Origin: Paenibacillus glacialis
Lineage (GTDB): Bacteria > Bacillota > Bacilli > Paenibacillales > Paenibacillaceae
DNA length: 64,000 bases
NCBI RefSeq assembly: GCF_001637205.1
Contig: NZ_LVJH01000017.1
Location: 248,001 to 312,000, forward strand
Direction of reading: 5' to 3'
The notes below the pieces were generated by a model. It did not search any database. It worked only from the letters and a program-made list of their open reading frames with translations, and was not told the DNA's origin. The translations under genes and the position numbers were made by a program. This document shows, in pieces, positions 17,007-26,112 of the stretch. Each line of letters begins with the position of its first letter. The first letter of the stretch is position 1.

Positions 17007-18998
17007 ATGAGTGATATTGTGATTAGTAACAAGCAGTTCGAGCTTGAATCGGAATACTCTCCGCAAGGCGATCAGCCCACAGCCATAAAGGAATTGGTAG
17101 AGGGGATTAGGAATGGTAAGAAAGAGCAAACATTGCTAGGTGCAACAGGTACCGGCAAGACATTTACCATTGCTCAAATGATCAATAAGGTAAACCGCCC
17201 AACGCTTGTGATTGCACATAACAAGACTTTGGCTGCTCAGCTTGCGGCTGAGTTTAAGGAGTTCTTCCCTAATAACTCGGTTGATTATTTCGTGAGTTAT
17301 TACGATTACTTTCAGCCTGAAGCCTATATTCCTTCTACCGATACGTACATTGAGAAGGATTCAAGCATAAATGAAGAAATTGATAAGCTTCGACATTCAG
17401 CGACAAGTTCATTGTTCGAGCGTCGTGATGTGATCATTGTAGCGAGTGTCTCGTGTATCTATGGTTTGGGATCACCTCGTGAGTATTCAGATTTACTGCT
17501 CTCGTTACGTGTAGGGATGGAGAAGTCACGTCAAGAGATTCTGAGTCGACTCGTCGATATCCAATATCAACGTAATGATCTCAATTTTGTACGCGGTACT
17601 TTTCGTGTACGGGGTGATGTGATCGAGATCTTCCCGGCTTCCAAAGGGGAGCAAGCGCTTCGAGTTGAATTATTCGGTGATGAGATTGAGAGAATTACGG
17701 AGATAGATGTGCTGACGGGGGAATTGGTTGGCGAGCGGGATCATATTGCTATATTCCCAGCATCTCACTTTGTAACGAAAGAAGAGACAATGAAGATTGC
17801 CCTCGTTAATATTGAACGCGAGCTTGAAGAACGGTTGACAGAACTGAAGTCGGAAGGGAAGCTACTAGAAGCTCAGCGACTGGAGCAACGCACGCGATAT
17901 GATATTGAGATGATGAATGAAGTAGGATTCTGTTCTGGAATTGAGAACTATTCAGGTCCACTAACATTCCGCGAACCAGGAGCTACTCCCTATACATTAA
18001 TGGATTACTTCCCAGAAGATATGTTGGTCGTTATTGATGAGTCGCATGTCACATTACCTCAGATTCGAGGCATGTATAACGGTGACCGTGCGCGTAAGAC
18101 GATGCTTGTGGAGCACGGGTTCCGATTACCATCGGCTTTAGACAATCGTCCGTTAAGATTCGAGGAGTTCGAGGGAAAGGTTAACCAGATTGTATATGTG
18201 TCGGCGACACCGGGACCTTATGAGCTTGAACACTGTGAGACGATGGTGCAACAGATCATTCGTCCAACAGGTCTTTTGGATCCCATTATTGAAGTTCGAC
18301 CAACGAAGGGGCAGATCGATAACCTGATCGAGGAGATCAGACTTCGAATAGAACGTGATGAACGAGTTCTGGTAACGACACTAACGAAGAAGATGTCTGA
18401 AGATCTAACGGACTACTTGAAGGAGATTGGTATCAAGGTAAGGTATCTTCACTCCGATATCAAGACGTTGGAACGGTTGGCTATTCTTCGAGATTTACGC
18501 CTAGGTACTTTTCATGTATTGGTGGGAATCAACTTATTAAGAGAGGGTCTAGATCTACCGGAGGTATCTCTTGTCGCGATTCTGGATGCTGATAAAGAAG
18601 GATTCCTTCGTTCGGAGAGATCGCTAATCCAGACAAGTGGTCGAGCCGCACGTAATTCCGAAGGGTATGTCATTATGTATGGGGATAAGATTACGGATTC
18701 CATGCGTAAGGCCATTGATGAGACGTCACGTCGACGAACGATTCAGATTGCTCATAATGAGCAGCATGGCATTACACCTCAGACGATAGTTAAGAGAGTA
18801 CGAGATGTGATTGAAGCTACGAAGGTAGCTGATTCTAAAGCGGATTATCTCACAGGAAATGTGTCGAAGATGTCGAAGAAGGACCGTCAATCGGTTATTC
18901 AGCGGCTTGAAATAGAGATGAAAGAAGCGGCAAAGAACTTGCAGTTCGAAAGAGCGGCAGAGCTGCGTGATGCTTTACTAGAACTGAGAGCGGAGTAA
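17007..18998 (+). CDS. uvrB: excinuclease ABC subunit B
   Basis: 663 residues, the usual length, from ATG 17007. UvrB is the damage-verifying helicase of nucleotide excision repair: loaded by UvrA, it probes the duplex and recruits UvrC. Seen: Walker A GATGTGKT near residue 45, the beta-hairpin stretch [20 protein letters not shown] that inserts between strands, DEXD-like VVIDESH, helicase motifs [21 protein letters not shown] and QTSGRAARN, and the C-terminal UVR domain (about 625-660) for UvrC contact. uvrA follows at 77 bp. Confidence 0.98.
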   Translation: MSDIVISNKQFELESEYSPQGDQPTAIKELVEGIRNGKKEQTLLGATGTGKTFTIAQMINKVNRPTLVIAHNKTLAAQLAAEFKEFFPNNSVDYFVSYYDYFQPEAYIPSTDTYIEKDSSINEEIDKLRHSATSSLFERRDVIIVASVSCIYGLGSPREYSDLLLSLRVGMEKSRQEILSRLVDIQYQRNDLNFVRGTFRVRGDVIEIFPASKGEQALRVELFGDEIERITEIDVLTGELVGERDHIAIFPASHFVTKEETMKIALVNIERELEERLTELKSEGKLLEAQRLEQRTRYDIEMMNEVGFCSGIENYSGPLTFREPGATPYTLMDYFPEDMLVVIDESHVTLPQIRGMYNGDRARKTMLVEHGFRLPSALDNRPLRFEEFEGKVNQIVYVSATPGPYELEHCETMVQQIIRPTGLLDPIIEVRPTKGQIDNLIEEIRLRIERDERVLVTTLTKKMSEDLTDYLKEIGIKVRYLHSDIKTLERLAILRDLRLGTFHVLVGINLLREGLDLPEVSLVAILDADKEGFLRSERSLIQTSGRAARNSEGYVIMYGDKITDSMRKAIDETSRRRTIQIAHNEQHGITPQTIVKRVRDVIEATKVADSKADYLTGNVSKMSKKDRQSVIQRLEIEMKEAAKNLQFERAAELRDALLELRAE

Positions 18999-19013
18999 AT
19001 ATAAATAGAAGTT

Positions 19014-19042
19014 GAATGATCGAATCATGATCGTTCTCTTTT
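19014..19042 (+). terminator. weak hairpin between uvrB and uvrA
   Basis: Eight base pairs (one G-U) with a 7-nt loop are followed by a T-rich TCTCTTTT. It may dampen read-through into uvrA or mark a processing site; uvrA has its own strong ribosome site but no clear promoter. Confidence 0.35.
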
Positions 19043-19075
19043 CAAAAGTGTAAGATTATAAGGAGATGATACCCG

Positions 19076-21937
19076 TTGGCAAGTGAGAACATTATTATAA
19101 AGGGCGCCAGAGCCCATAATCTGAAGAATATAGATATTACGATTCCGAGGAATCGTTTTGTCGTGTTGACAGGACTAAGTGGTTCAGGTAAGTCATCTTT
19201 GGCGTTCGACACGATCTATGCAGAAGGCCAACGGCGGTATGTAGAATCTCTTTCTGCTTACGCACGTCAATTTCTAGGTCAGATGGAGAAACCTGATGTG
19301 GATTCTATTGAAGGTCTGTCGCCAGCTATCTCTATCGATCAGAAGACGACTAGCCGTAATCCTCGCTCTACCGTGGGAACGGTGACAGAAATTTATGACT
19401 ATTTGCGCCTGTTATTTGCACGTGTGGGACATCCTCACTGTCCTACTCACGGTATTGAGATTACATCACAGACGGTGGAGCAAATGGTTGACCGGATTAT
19501 GCAATATCCTGAGAAGACGAGGTTACAACTTTTAGCCCCTGTCATTTCTGGACGAAAAGGCGAGCATAAGACACTATTCACGGATATCAGTAAGCAAGGT
19601 TTTGTTCGCGTGCGGGTGAATGGAGAACTTCGAGATTTGTCGGAGGATATTGAACTTGAGAAGAATAAGAAGCACACGATAGAAGTCGTTGTTGACCGCA
19701 TTGTTATCAAGGATGATGTGGAGTCGAGGCTAGCGGATTCCATTGAGACTGCTTTGAAGCTATCAGGGGGACAATTGTTAGTAGACCTTATGGGCGAGGA
19801 AGAACTACGATTCAGTTCGAACTTTGCATGTCCCATTTGTGGATTCAGTATGGAAGAGTTATCACCAAGGATGTTCTCGTTCAATAGTCCTTTTGGAGCT
19901 TGCACGGGGTGTGATGGTCTCGGGGTTAAGATGATTGTCGATAAGGACTTACTGATTCCAGATATGAGTAAATCGATTGAAGATGGTGCTTTCTTAGCTT
20001 GGACAGGAAGTACGTCCAACTATTATCCGCAGTTCCTGAAATCGGTGTGTGAACATTTCAACATCCCACAGGATGTACCGGTTAGTGAACTGAAGCCAGA
20101 TCAGCTGGACAAGTTATTGCATGGAACAGGAGAACAAAAGGTTCGCTTCAAATATGAGAATGACTTTGGACATCGCAAAGAAGCCCTCGTGATATTTGAA
20201 GGAATCATCCCGAATCTGGAACGTCGATACCGCGAGACTGCTTCAGAAGGCATTCGTGAATTCATTGAAGGATTCATGAGCGCTAAGCCATGTGAGGTAT
20301 GTAAGGGTCACCGATTGAAGAAAGAGATATTAGCTGTGACGGTAAATAGTCATAATATAGCAGATGTGACCAGTCTTTCGATTGGGGATGCCATGAAGCT
20401 GTTTAATAGTCTAGTGTTGAGCGAAAAAGAGACTGCGATTGCTACGATGATCTTGAAGGAGATTGATAGCAGACTTGGGTTTCTAGTCAACGTAGGGTTA
20501 GATTATTTGTCCTTGAGTCGTTCAGCAGGGACTCTATCAGGTGGTGAAGCGCAGCGCATTCGTCTAGCGACTCAGATTGGGTCCAGCTTGATGGGGGTTC
20601 TCTATATTCTGGATGAACCAAGTATTGGTTTGCACCAACGAGATAACGATCGGTTGATATCAACGCTTGTGCATATGAGAGACTTAGGAAATACACTTAT
20701 TGTGGTTGAGCATGACGAAGATACGATGATGGCAGCAGATCATATTATAGATATTGGACCAGGTGCGGGAATTCATGGGGGACAAGTGATTGCCCAAGGT
20801 ACACCGCAAGAAATTATGGACCATCCACACTCGTTAACAGGACAGTATCTTAGTGGACGTAAATTCATTCCAGTGAACACGAATCGTCGTAAGCCGGAAG
20901 ACCGCTGGTTGGAAATTAAGGGTGCTAAAGAGAATAATCTGAAGAACCTTAACGTGAAGATCCCCCTAGGTGTATTCACTGCTGTAACGGGTGTGTCTGG
21001 TTCGGGTAAGTCCACACTTATCAACGAGATTCTGTATAAGAAACTTGCCCGGGAATTAAACCGAGCTGTCAAAGTACGCCCTGGACAGCATAAGGAGATC
21101 AAGGGATTAGAACATCTTGAGAAAGTAATTGATATTGACCAATCACCGATTGGGCGTACACCGCGGTCTAACCCGGCTACCTATACGGGCGTATTTGATG
21201 ACGTTCGTGATATTTATGCCCAGACCAATGAAGCGAAGATGCGTGGCTATAAGAAGGGGCGATTCAGCTTTAATGTGAAGGGCGGGCGTTGCGAAGCGTG
21301 TCGTGGGGATGGAATTATTAAGATAGAGATGCACTTTCTACCGGATGTGTATGTTCCTTGTGAGATATGTAAGGGCAACCGGTATAACCGTGAAACCTTG
21401 GAAGTTAAATATAAGAACAAGAGCATTGCAGAAGTGTTAGATATGACGATTGAGGATGCTACCGAATTCTTTAAGAATATCCCTCGTATTCACCGCAAGT
21501 TGCAGACGATACTTGATGTAGGACTTGGCTATGTGAAGATGGGGCAACCGGCAACGACACTTTCAGGTGGTGAGGCACAGCGGGTGAAGCTTGCGTCTGA
21601 ACTTTACCGTCGAAGTACCGGTAAGACGTTGTACATTCTTGATGAACCAACGACGGGTCTTCATGTAGATGACATCGATCGATTATTGATCGTACTCCAT
21701 CGCTTAGTTGACTCCGGAGAGACAGTCCTTGTCATTGAACACAATCTTGATGTCATTAAGACAGCTGATTATCTGATTGATTTAGGACCAGAAGGTGGTA
21801 GCGGTGGGGGTACGATTCTAGCTACGGGCACACCGGAACAGCTTGTGAAGGTAGAGGGATCATACACGGGCAAGTATTTGAAACCTGTCCTTGAACGTGA
21901 TACAGCGCGTAGTAAGGCTATGGAAGTTCATAGCTAA
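19076..21937 (+). CDS. uvrA: excinuclease ABC subunit A
   Basis: 953 residues from TTG 19076 with AAGGAGATG nine bases upstream. UvrA is the dimeric ABC-type ATPase that finds bulky DNA lesions and loads UvrB. Seen: two ATPase modules with Walker [10 protein letters not shown] (near residue 35) and GVSGSGKST (near 645), two signature motifs LSGGEAQR, and zinc-binding Cys pairs (CPICGF and CTGCDG in the first half, CEACRGDG and CEICKGN in the second). The length and motifs are complete. It is cotranscribed or closely linked with uvrB. Confidence 0.98.
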   Translation: MASENIIIKGARAHNLKNIDITIPRNRFVVLTGLSGSGKSSLAFDTIYAEGQRRYVESLSAYARQFLGQMEKPDVDSIEGLSPAISIDQKTTSRNPRSTVGTVTEIYDYLRLLFARVGHPHCPTHGIEITSQTVEQMVDRIMQYPEKTRLQLLAPVISGRKGEHKTLFTDISKQGFVRVRVNGELRDLSEDIELEKNKKHTIEVVVDRIVIKDDVESRLADSIETALKLSGGQLLVDLMGEEELRFSSNFACPICGFSMEELSPRMFSFNSPFGACTGCDGLGVKMIVDKDLLIPDMSKSIEDGAFLAWTGSTSNYYPQFLKSVCEHFNIPQDVPVSELKPDQLDKLLHGTGEQKVRFKYENDFGHRKEALVIFEGIIPNLERRYRETASEGIREFIEGFMSAKPCEVCKGHRLKKEILAVTVNSHNIADVTSLSIGDAMKLFNSLVLSEKETAIATMILKEIDSRLGFLVNVGLDYLSLSRSAGTLSGGEAQRIRLATQIGSSLMGVLYILDEPSIGLHQRDNDRLISTLVHMRDLGNTLIVVEHDEDTMMAADHIIDIGPGAGIHGGQVIAQGTPQEIMDHPHSLTGQYLSGRKFIPVNTNRRKPEDRWLEIKGAKENNLKNLNVKIPLGVFTAVTGVSGSGKSTLINEILYKKLARELNRAVKVRPGQHKEIKGLEHLEKVIDIDQSPIGRTPRSNPATYTGVFDDVRDIYAQTNEAKMRGYKKGRFSFNVKGGRCEACRGDGIIKIEMHFLPDVYVPCEICKGNRYNRETLEVKYKNKSIAEVLDMTIEDATEFFKNIPRIHRKLQTILDVGLGYVKMGQPATTLSGGEAQRVKLASELYRRSTGKTLYILDEPTTGLHVDDIDRLLIVLHRLVDSGETVLVIEHNLDVIKTADYLIDLGPEGGSGGGTILATGTPEQLVKVEGSYTGKYLKPVLERDTARSKAMEVHS

Positions 21938-21972
21938 TTATAAATATTCACCATTCAATAGGTATAGTTTGT

Positions 21973-22016
21973 ACAACCAGAAGAACGCCATAGGAATATG
22001 GCGTTCTTCTGGTTGT
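21973..22016. repeat. perfect 20-bp-stem hairpin downstream of uvrA
   Basis: Arms at 21973-21992 and 21997-22016 are perfectly complementary around a GGAA loop. No T-run follows on the forward strand, so it is either a factor-dependent or bidirectional stop, an mRNA 3'-end stabiliser, or a REP-like repeat. It is the most stable structure in the 432-bp gap between uvrA and the next gene. Confidence 0.65.
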
Positions 22017-22369
22017 GCTTTGCGTAACTTTTGGTGGATGGTGGTAGAAGGGAGAAATTTGACCGAATGTATTTTGTGCAATTGTTCGCGGTTGATGTTT
22101 GATATTTGTTTGTTAAATGAGTAAGTATGTAAATTAAACACATTGTTGTTGCTCACAATTGTGGTGTTCTCAATACTACGGAGGTCAATGAATTGAAGTT
22201 AAACAATGAGTAAAGTCATATAGAAAGAGTTAGAATCCTTGTTTTAAAGAATATTTCGTGACAAATTTGATTTTTTTCAGAATCGGGGCTTGCATAAGAT
22301 AGATCGGCAGGATAACATATAAATATAGGTAAAAATTGACGTGATGTTTCATAGAGGGAGGTACAATGT
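22017..22369. other. intergenic stretch without a gene
   Basis: This 353-bp stretch between the post-uvrA hairpin and the small membrane gene shows no ORF with a ribosome site other than AGGGAGG at its very end, which serves the next gene. I see no RNA gene or clear promoter. Confidence 0.4.
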
Positions 22370-22576
22370 ATGTTGTTGGCAGAGGGTGCTGAGGCTGTAT
22401 CCAAATTCCATACGTTCGATATTTTTATGATTTTATTTACAATCCTAATTTTAATCGGGGTCGTGCGTTTGATAACACAGCCTGTAAAGAATCTATTCGC
22501 TATCGGGTTTGGGGTAGTTAGTTTATTGGTCTTCCTATACTCTGATTATGCGATGGTATTAGGATGGATCGGTTAG
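22370..22576 (+). CDS. small two-helix membrane protein (DUF2759-like)
   Basis: 68 residues from ATG 22370, eight bases after GGGAGG; an overlapping ATG at 22366 leads quickly to a stop in another frame. Two membrane helices (about 18-37 and 42-65) flank a short cytoplasmic RLITQPVKN loop. The C-terminal NLFAIGFGVVSLLVFLYSD resembles the DUF2759 family of Bacillales small membrane proteins, from memory. Its function is unknown. A terminator follows. Confidence 0.6.
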   Translation: MLLAEGAEAVSKFHTFDIFMILFTILILIGVVRLITQPVKNLFAIGFGVVSLLVFLYSDYAMVLGWIG

Positions 22577-22612
22577 GGTCATAAGAATACTTAGAAAAAA
22601 GTAACGCCCACC

Positions 22613-22654
22613 AAGACACCTTACTGCGGATGCAGGACAAAGGCGTCTTTTTTT
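22613..22654 (+). terminator. terminator after the small membrane gene
   Basis: AAGACACCTT pairs with AAGGCGTCTT with one mismatch across a 17-nt loop and is followed by a T-run at 22648-22654. Confidence 0.75.
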
Positions 22655-22841
22655 GTAATGTTCAATATCTGACGAAATTGCCGAACAAATATAGGACTTC
22701 TAGCAATTGTTCAGGCTGAAATAGTATGATACATTTGGGCTATTCCTAGCTTAAATGAATATGATGTAATAGCATCTTAGAGAGAAGATTTTATGGGAGA
22801 TAAAGAGAGCGTTTAAAATGAGAGGGTTAGGTGAGGAAAGA

Positions 22842-23933
22842 ATGAATAGGGTGGGGAAAAATGGTGCTATTGCGCTGTTATGTAGCCTTATGCTGCTCAG
22901 TGGTATGGGCACTGCCCAGGCACAACAAAAGGGGACAACCCAGAGTGCGAAGCAAAGTGCCGTCAAGGTATCGAACAAGGTAAGTACAGATCTGGTTCCA
23001 CAAATCGTAAAGGAAGTATCCCCATCGGTCGTTGGAATTATTGGTAAGGGCGATGTCAGTCAGGTGAATGCTAATTCAGATCGATATAATCTAATGCATG
23101 GAACAGGTGTGATTATTCGTTCTAATGGATGGATTGTGACGAACGCTCATGTCGTTAAGGGCTTGAAGAATGCTACGGTAGTCACAACGGATGGCAAGAG
23201 TTACAAAGTAAAAGAGATTTTTATGGATGAGACAAGCGATCTTGCACTTGTGAAGATTACAGCCAATGCGCTAATACCGGTGAAGTTTGCTAAATCTATT
23301 CAGGATACAGAAGTTGGGGAAAAGGTGATCGCACTCGGGACTCCGATCTCGTTCTCATTACGTAATTCGGCAACAGTAGGCGTTGTGAGTGGTCTCAATC
23401 GAGGGGTAAATGCTTCGTACCGATTGATCCAGAGTGATACTGCGATCAATCCTGGGAACAGTGGTGGACCGTTAGTGAATATGAAGGGCGAAGTATTGGG
23501 GATTAATACGATGAAATTCGCCGCCGTTGGGGTTGAGAATATGGGGTTCTCCATTCCTGCCGATACGGTACAATATGTGATTAATCAATTGATGAAGTAC
23601 GGTGAAGTGAAACGTCCAAGCCTTGGTTTGTCGCTAGAGGAGAGTTGGTCCGCCATTGTGGGTCTCCCTTCAGACGATCCTTTGATGGTTACTAAAGTCC
23701 TTTCTCAAGAAGCGGAGAAAGCTGGCATACATGAGGATGATGTACTCTACAGTATCAATGGGACAGCGGTAACTTCTATAGTGGATATTAACGAATTATT
23801 CAAGGCGTATTTACCCGGTCAGACCGTTAAACTCTTAATGCAGAGCGATGGGGACATCGTTATCCGTAAGTTAGTACTGAGTCGTCAAGGTCTTCTAATC
23901 CCTGATGAGGAAAGCGAGGCTTACGAACTATGA
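22842..23933 (+). CDS. secreted HtrA/DegP-type serine protease
   Basis: 363 residues from ATG 22842, chosen for the GTGAGGAAAG site; ATG 22818 has none. A cleavable-looking signal peptide ends at AQA near residue 27. The trypsin-like domain carries the triad His103 (TNAHVV), Asp133 (SDLALVKI) and Ser207 (NPGNSGGPLV); one C-terminal PDZ domain follows (about 265-350: LSQEAEKAGIHEDDVLYSINGTAV). Family members degrade or refold damaged exported proteins. Unlike the usual Bacillus HtrA paralogues it has no obvious retained membrane anchor. The stop codon nearly touches the next gene. Confidence 0.9.
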   Translation: MNRVGKNGAIALLCSLMLLSGMGTAQAQQKGTTQSAKQSAVKVSNKVSTDLVPQIVKEVSPSVVGIIGKGDVSQVNANSDRYNLMHGTGVIIRSNGWIVTNAHVVKGLKNATVVTTDGKSYKVKEIFMDETSDLALVKITANALIPVKFAKSIQDTEVGEKVIALGTPISFSLRNSATVGVVSGLNRGVNASYRLIQSDTAINPGNSGGPLVNMKGEVLGINTMKFAAVGVENMGFSIPADTVQYVINQLMKYGEVKRPSLGLSLEESWSAIVGLPSDDPLMVTKVLSQEAEKAGIHEDDVLYSINGTAVTSIVDINELFKAYLPGQTVKLLMQSDGDIVIRKLVLSRQGLLIPDEESEAYEL

Positions 23934-23950
23934 TAGATGGGATAGGATAT

Positions 23951-25861
23951 ATGAGAACAAAGAATACGTTACTTCGTCACTTGGCGTGTATCACAATATG
24001 TTTGGTAATGTTTCTTACAGTTACAATTCCAGCGTCTGCGGCTAGTGAGAATACATTAGAATTGAAGCTCAAAGTAGGGAGTACGGTCGCGGTCGTTAAT
24101 GGACAACAGGTGGCTATTACTAAACCTTATATAGATCATTTGACGACGATGGTTCCATTAGGTGTGTTTAAAAAGGCTTTTGAAAGTCAAGTTCGTCTGG
24201 AGAAATCTCACCAAGTGAAGGTGACTTATGGGGTACATACGTTAAACATGACCATCGACAGCCATTTGGCTTGGGTGGATGGGAAAAAGGTGAAGTTAGA
24301 TGTAGCGCCTACAATGAAATCAGATACATTAATGGTTCCACTACGGTTTGTAGCTCAGGGTATAGGAGCTAAGATCAGCACGGGTTCTGTTGGAGAGACT
24401 GTGGTTACGTTAGTATCCGCGGATGATAAGGTAGTAGAAGATGACACGAATATCGATAGTGATGTAGGAAAGACGAAGATCGGTAACAGTTACTACAATT
24501 GGTCGATGAACTACCCTACTGGTCTAATTATCGGAGAAGGTGGGGGTTATGAGAGCATTGCATCTTTCAACGATGCAGAGGAAACGTATTACATCGAAGT
24601 TCACGCCAATAAACAAGAGGTGGAACTTCAAGCGGATGCCATCTTACAAAAGTTAGTTGAAGATGCTAAGGATGCTGGTGAAATCGTATTGGATCGTGAA
24701 TCTTATCCCGCAGCAACTATTCCCTATGCTCGTGTCGTGACAAAGGATACGGATGGGACGATCTGGGAAAATCGTGGGTATTATGACCATGAACAGTTAT
24801 ACGAAATATATTTTGCAGATTATAATGCCGTTAATTATAAAGATGTAAATAAATATTCTGCTCTTTTAAATTCATTTAGAACAAATTTCAATAAGCAAGA
24901 CAAAGCCATAAAAGACTTGTCCAGCGTAGTAAATGGTATGCGAAACGTCTATAACGGAGATTTCGGTATTTCCCTTGATGTACCTGCTGGATGGGATATG
25001 GATAATGAGAATATGTATTACGAAAGTGAAGAAGGAAGTTATCTTAAGCTAAATGTGACGTCAGCTCCTAAAGGTTCAAGCTTAGAATTATGGAGTGGGC
25101 AAATGAAGAAATGGCTAGGAGAATCTTTTGTTAACGAATCGTACAAGGTTGTGGGTACGTACCCGATCATCATATCAGGCAGTGAGGGACTCGTTAACGA
25201 AGTTCAATATAATTACGGTGACGGATGGACAACCGAATATGAGGTAATGATAGAGAAGGACGGATTCCGCTATTATGCAGAGTATGGGGTGCCGGAGGAT
25301 CAGAAGGAGGATTTGCTCCAATTCAAGGCTATCATGAAGTCCATCGATATTGAGTATGAAGTTGTCTCGGAGACATTTGGAAGAATGGAAGAAGACGCGT
25401 ACCTCGTTGATAAATCAAAGGTCATTACGAAGTCCTCGAAGGCTTATAAGTATAAATTGAATATTCCACAGTTCTGGACATCTATTAAGGATCGATTCGA
25501 GAGTTCCCCGATAGAGTACCAATATACAGGTGGACGCTTTATGATAACAACTGAGCCAGATACTTCTGTCGAAGAGGCGGTTAGTCAGTTAAGAGCATAT
25601 TATAATGAGGCTACGAAGAAGTCGAAAGATTTGATCATTCGTAGTATTGAGAACACCACATTTGCGGGAGTAAATGCAACGGTGTTTAAGCTACATCAGG
25701 TTAGGGATGGAATTCCATATGAGGGTGTCCAAATTCTATTTAGTAATAATGGTATCACCTATACGGTGACAACAGCATTGAATGATGCGAATGCTACACA
25801 GGTACAGAAGGATGCACTAGAGAGGGTTCTGAAATCTTTTGCGTTCACGAAGCTGAATTAA
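23951..25861 (+). CDS. secreted protein with copper-amine-oxidase N-terminal (stalk) domain
   Basis: 636 residues from ATG 23951 (MRTKNTLLRHLA), preceded by GGGATAGGAT. An in-frame ATG at 23930 overlaps the previous stop and is a possible coupled start. The signal peptide ends at ASA near residue 30. The Cu_amine_oxidN1 domain (about 50-150) shows the paired motifs TMVPLGVFKKAF and LMVPLRFVAQGIGAKI; despite the name it is a wall-associated stalk domain with no oxidase activity. The rest (about 170-630) appears to be three repeats of a PsbP/DUF-like module (NYPTGLII, ISLDVPAGWDM, LNIPQFWTS). It likely shares an operon with the protease. Confidence 0.75.
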   Translation: MRTKNTLLRHLACITICLVMFLTVTIPASAASENTLELKLKVGSTVAVVNGQQVAITKPYIDHLTTMVPLGVFKKAFESQVRLEKSHQVKVTYGVHTLNMTIDSHLAWVDGKKVKLDVAPTMKSDTLMVPLRFVAQGIGAKISTGSVGETVVTLVSADDKVVEDDTNIDSDVGKTKIGNSYYNWSMNYPTGLIIGEGGGYESIASFNDAEETYYIEVHANKQEVELQADAILQKLVEDAKDAGEIVLDRESYPAATIPYARVVTKDTDGTIWENRGYYDHEQLYEIYFADYNAVNYKDVNKYSALLNSFRTNFNKQDKAIKDLSSVVNGMRNVYNGDFGISLDVPAGWDMDNENMYYESEEGSYLKLNVTSAPKGSSLELWSGQMKKWLGESFVNESYKVVGTYPIIISGSEGLVNEVQYNYGDGWTTEYEVMIEKDGFRYYAEYGVPEDQKEDLLQFKAIMKSIDIEYEVVSETFGRMEEDAYLVDKSKVITKSSKAYKYKLNIPQFWTSIKDRFESSPIEYQYTGGRFMITTEPDTSVEEAVSQLRAYYNEATKKSKDLIIRSIENTTFAGVNATVFKLHQVRDGIPYEGVQILFSNNGITYTVTTALNDANATQVQKDALERVLKSFAFTKLN

Positions 25862-25872
25862 TAGGTATGAAG

Positions 25873-25901
25873 GAGCAGCCTTACGGGTTGCTCTTTCTTT
25901 T
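25873..25901 (+). terminator. terminator after the stalk-domain gene
   Basis: GAGCAGCC pairs with GGTTGCTC (one G-U) and is followed by the T-rich TTTCTTTT. It starts 12 bp after the stop codon. Confidence 0.75.
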
Positions 25902-26019
25902 GAAAAGAATGGGAACGGTAGAAGGTTAGTGTGATATTTGGTACAATAGATAAGTTAAAGATATAATAGCTGTTAATATGTTGTAGTTGAAGGTCATTTC
26001 ATCATGATCAGAATTATAT

Positions 26020-26066
26020 ATGATGGATTGTCAAGGCAAGTGCGACAGAGCTTGACAATCCATCAT
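26020..26066 (+). promoter_or_regulatory. 16-bp inverted repeat in the leader of the U32 gene
   Basis: ATGATGGATTGTCAAG at 26020-26035 and its exact complement at 26051-26066 flank a 15-nt loop, 47 bp before the U32 start. There is no T-run, so it is not a simple terminator. It could be an RNA structure in the 5' leader, an operator, or a repeat. Confidence 0.5.
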
Positions 26067-26112
26067 AAATGAAGAAGTTAACTGGCGATATGGCTAGTTT
26101 AGGAGGATATAG

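Noticed and set aside
19447..20019. 190-codon reverse frame inside uvrA
   Set aside because: Length alone is not support; uvrA is intact and the reverse product is Ser-rich without domains.
21891..22156. Several short overlapping frames on both strands around the post-uvrA hairpin
   Set aside because: They exist because the palindrome reads alike both ways; none has a ribosome site.
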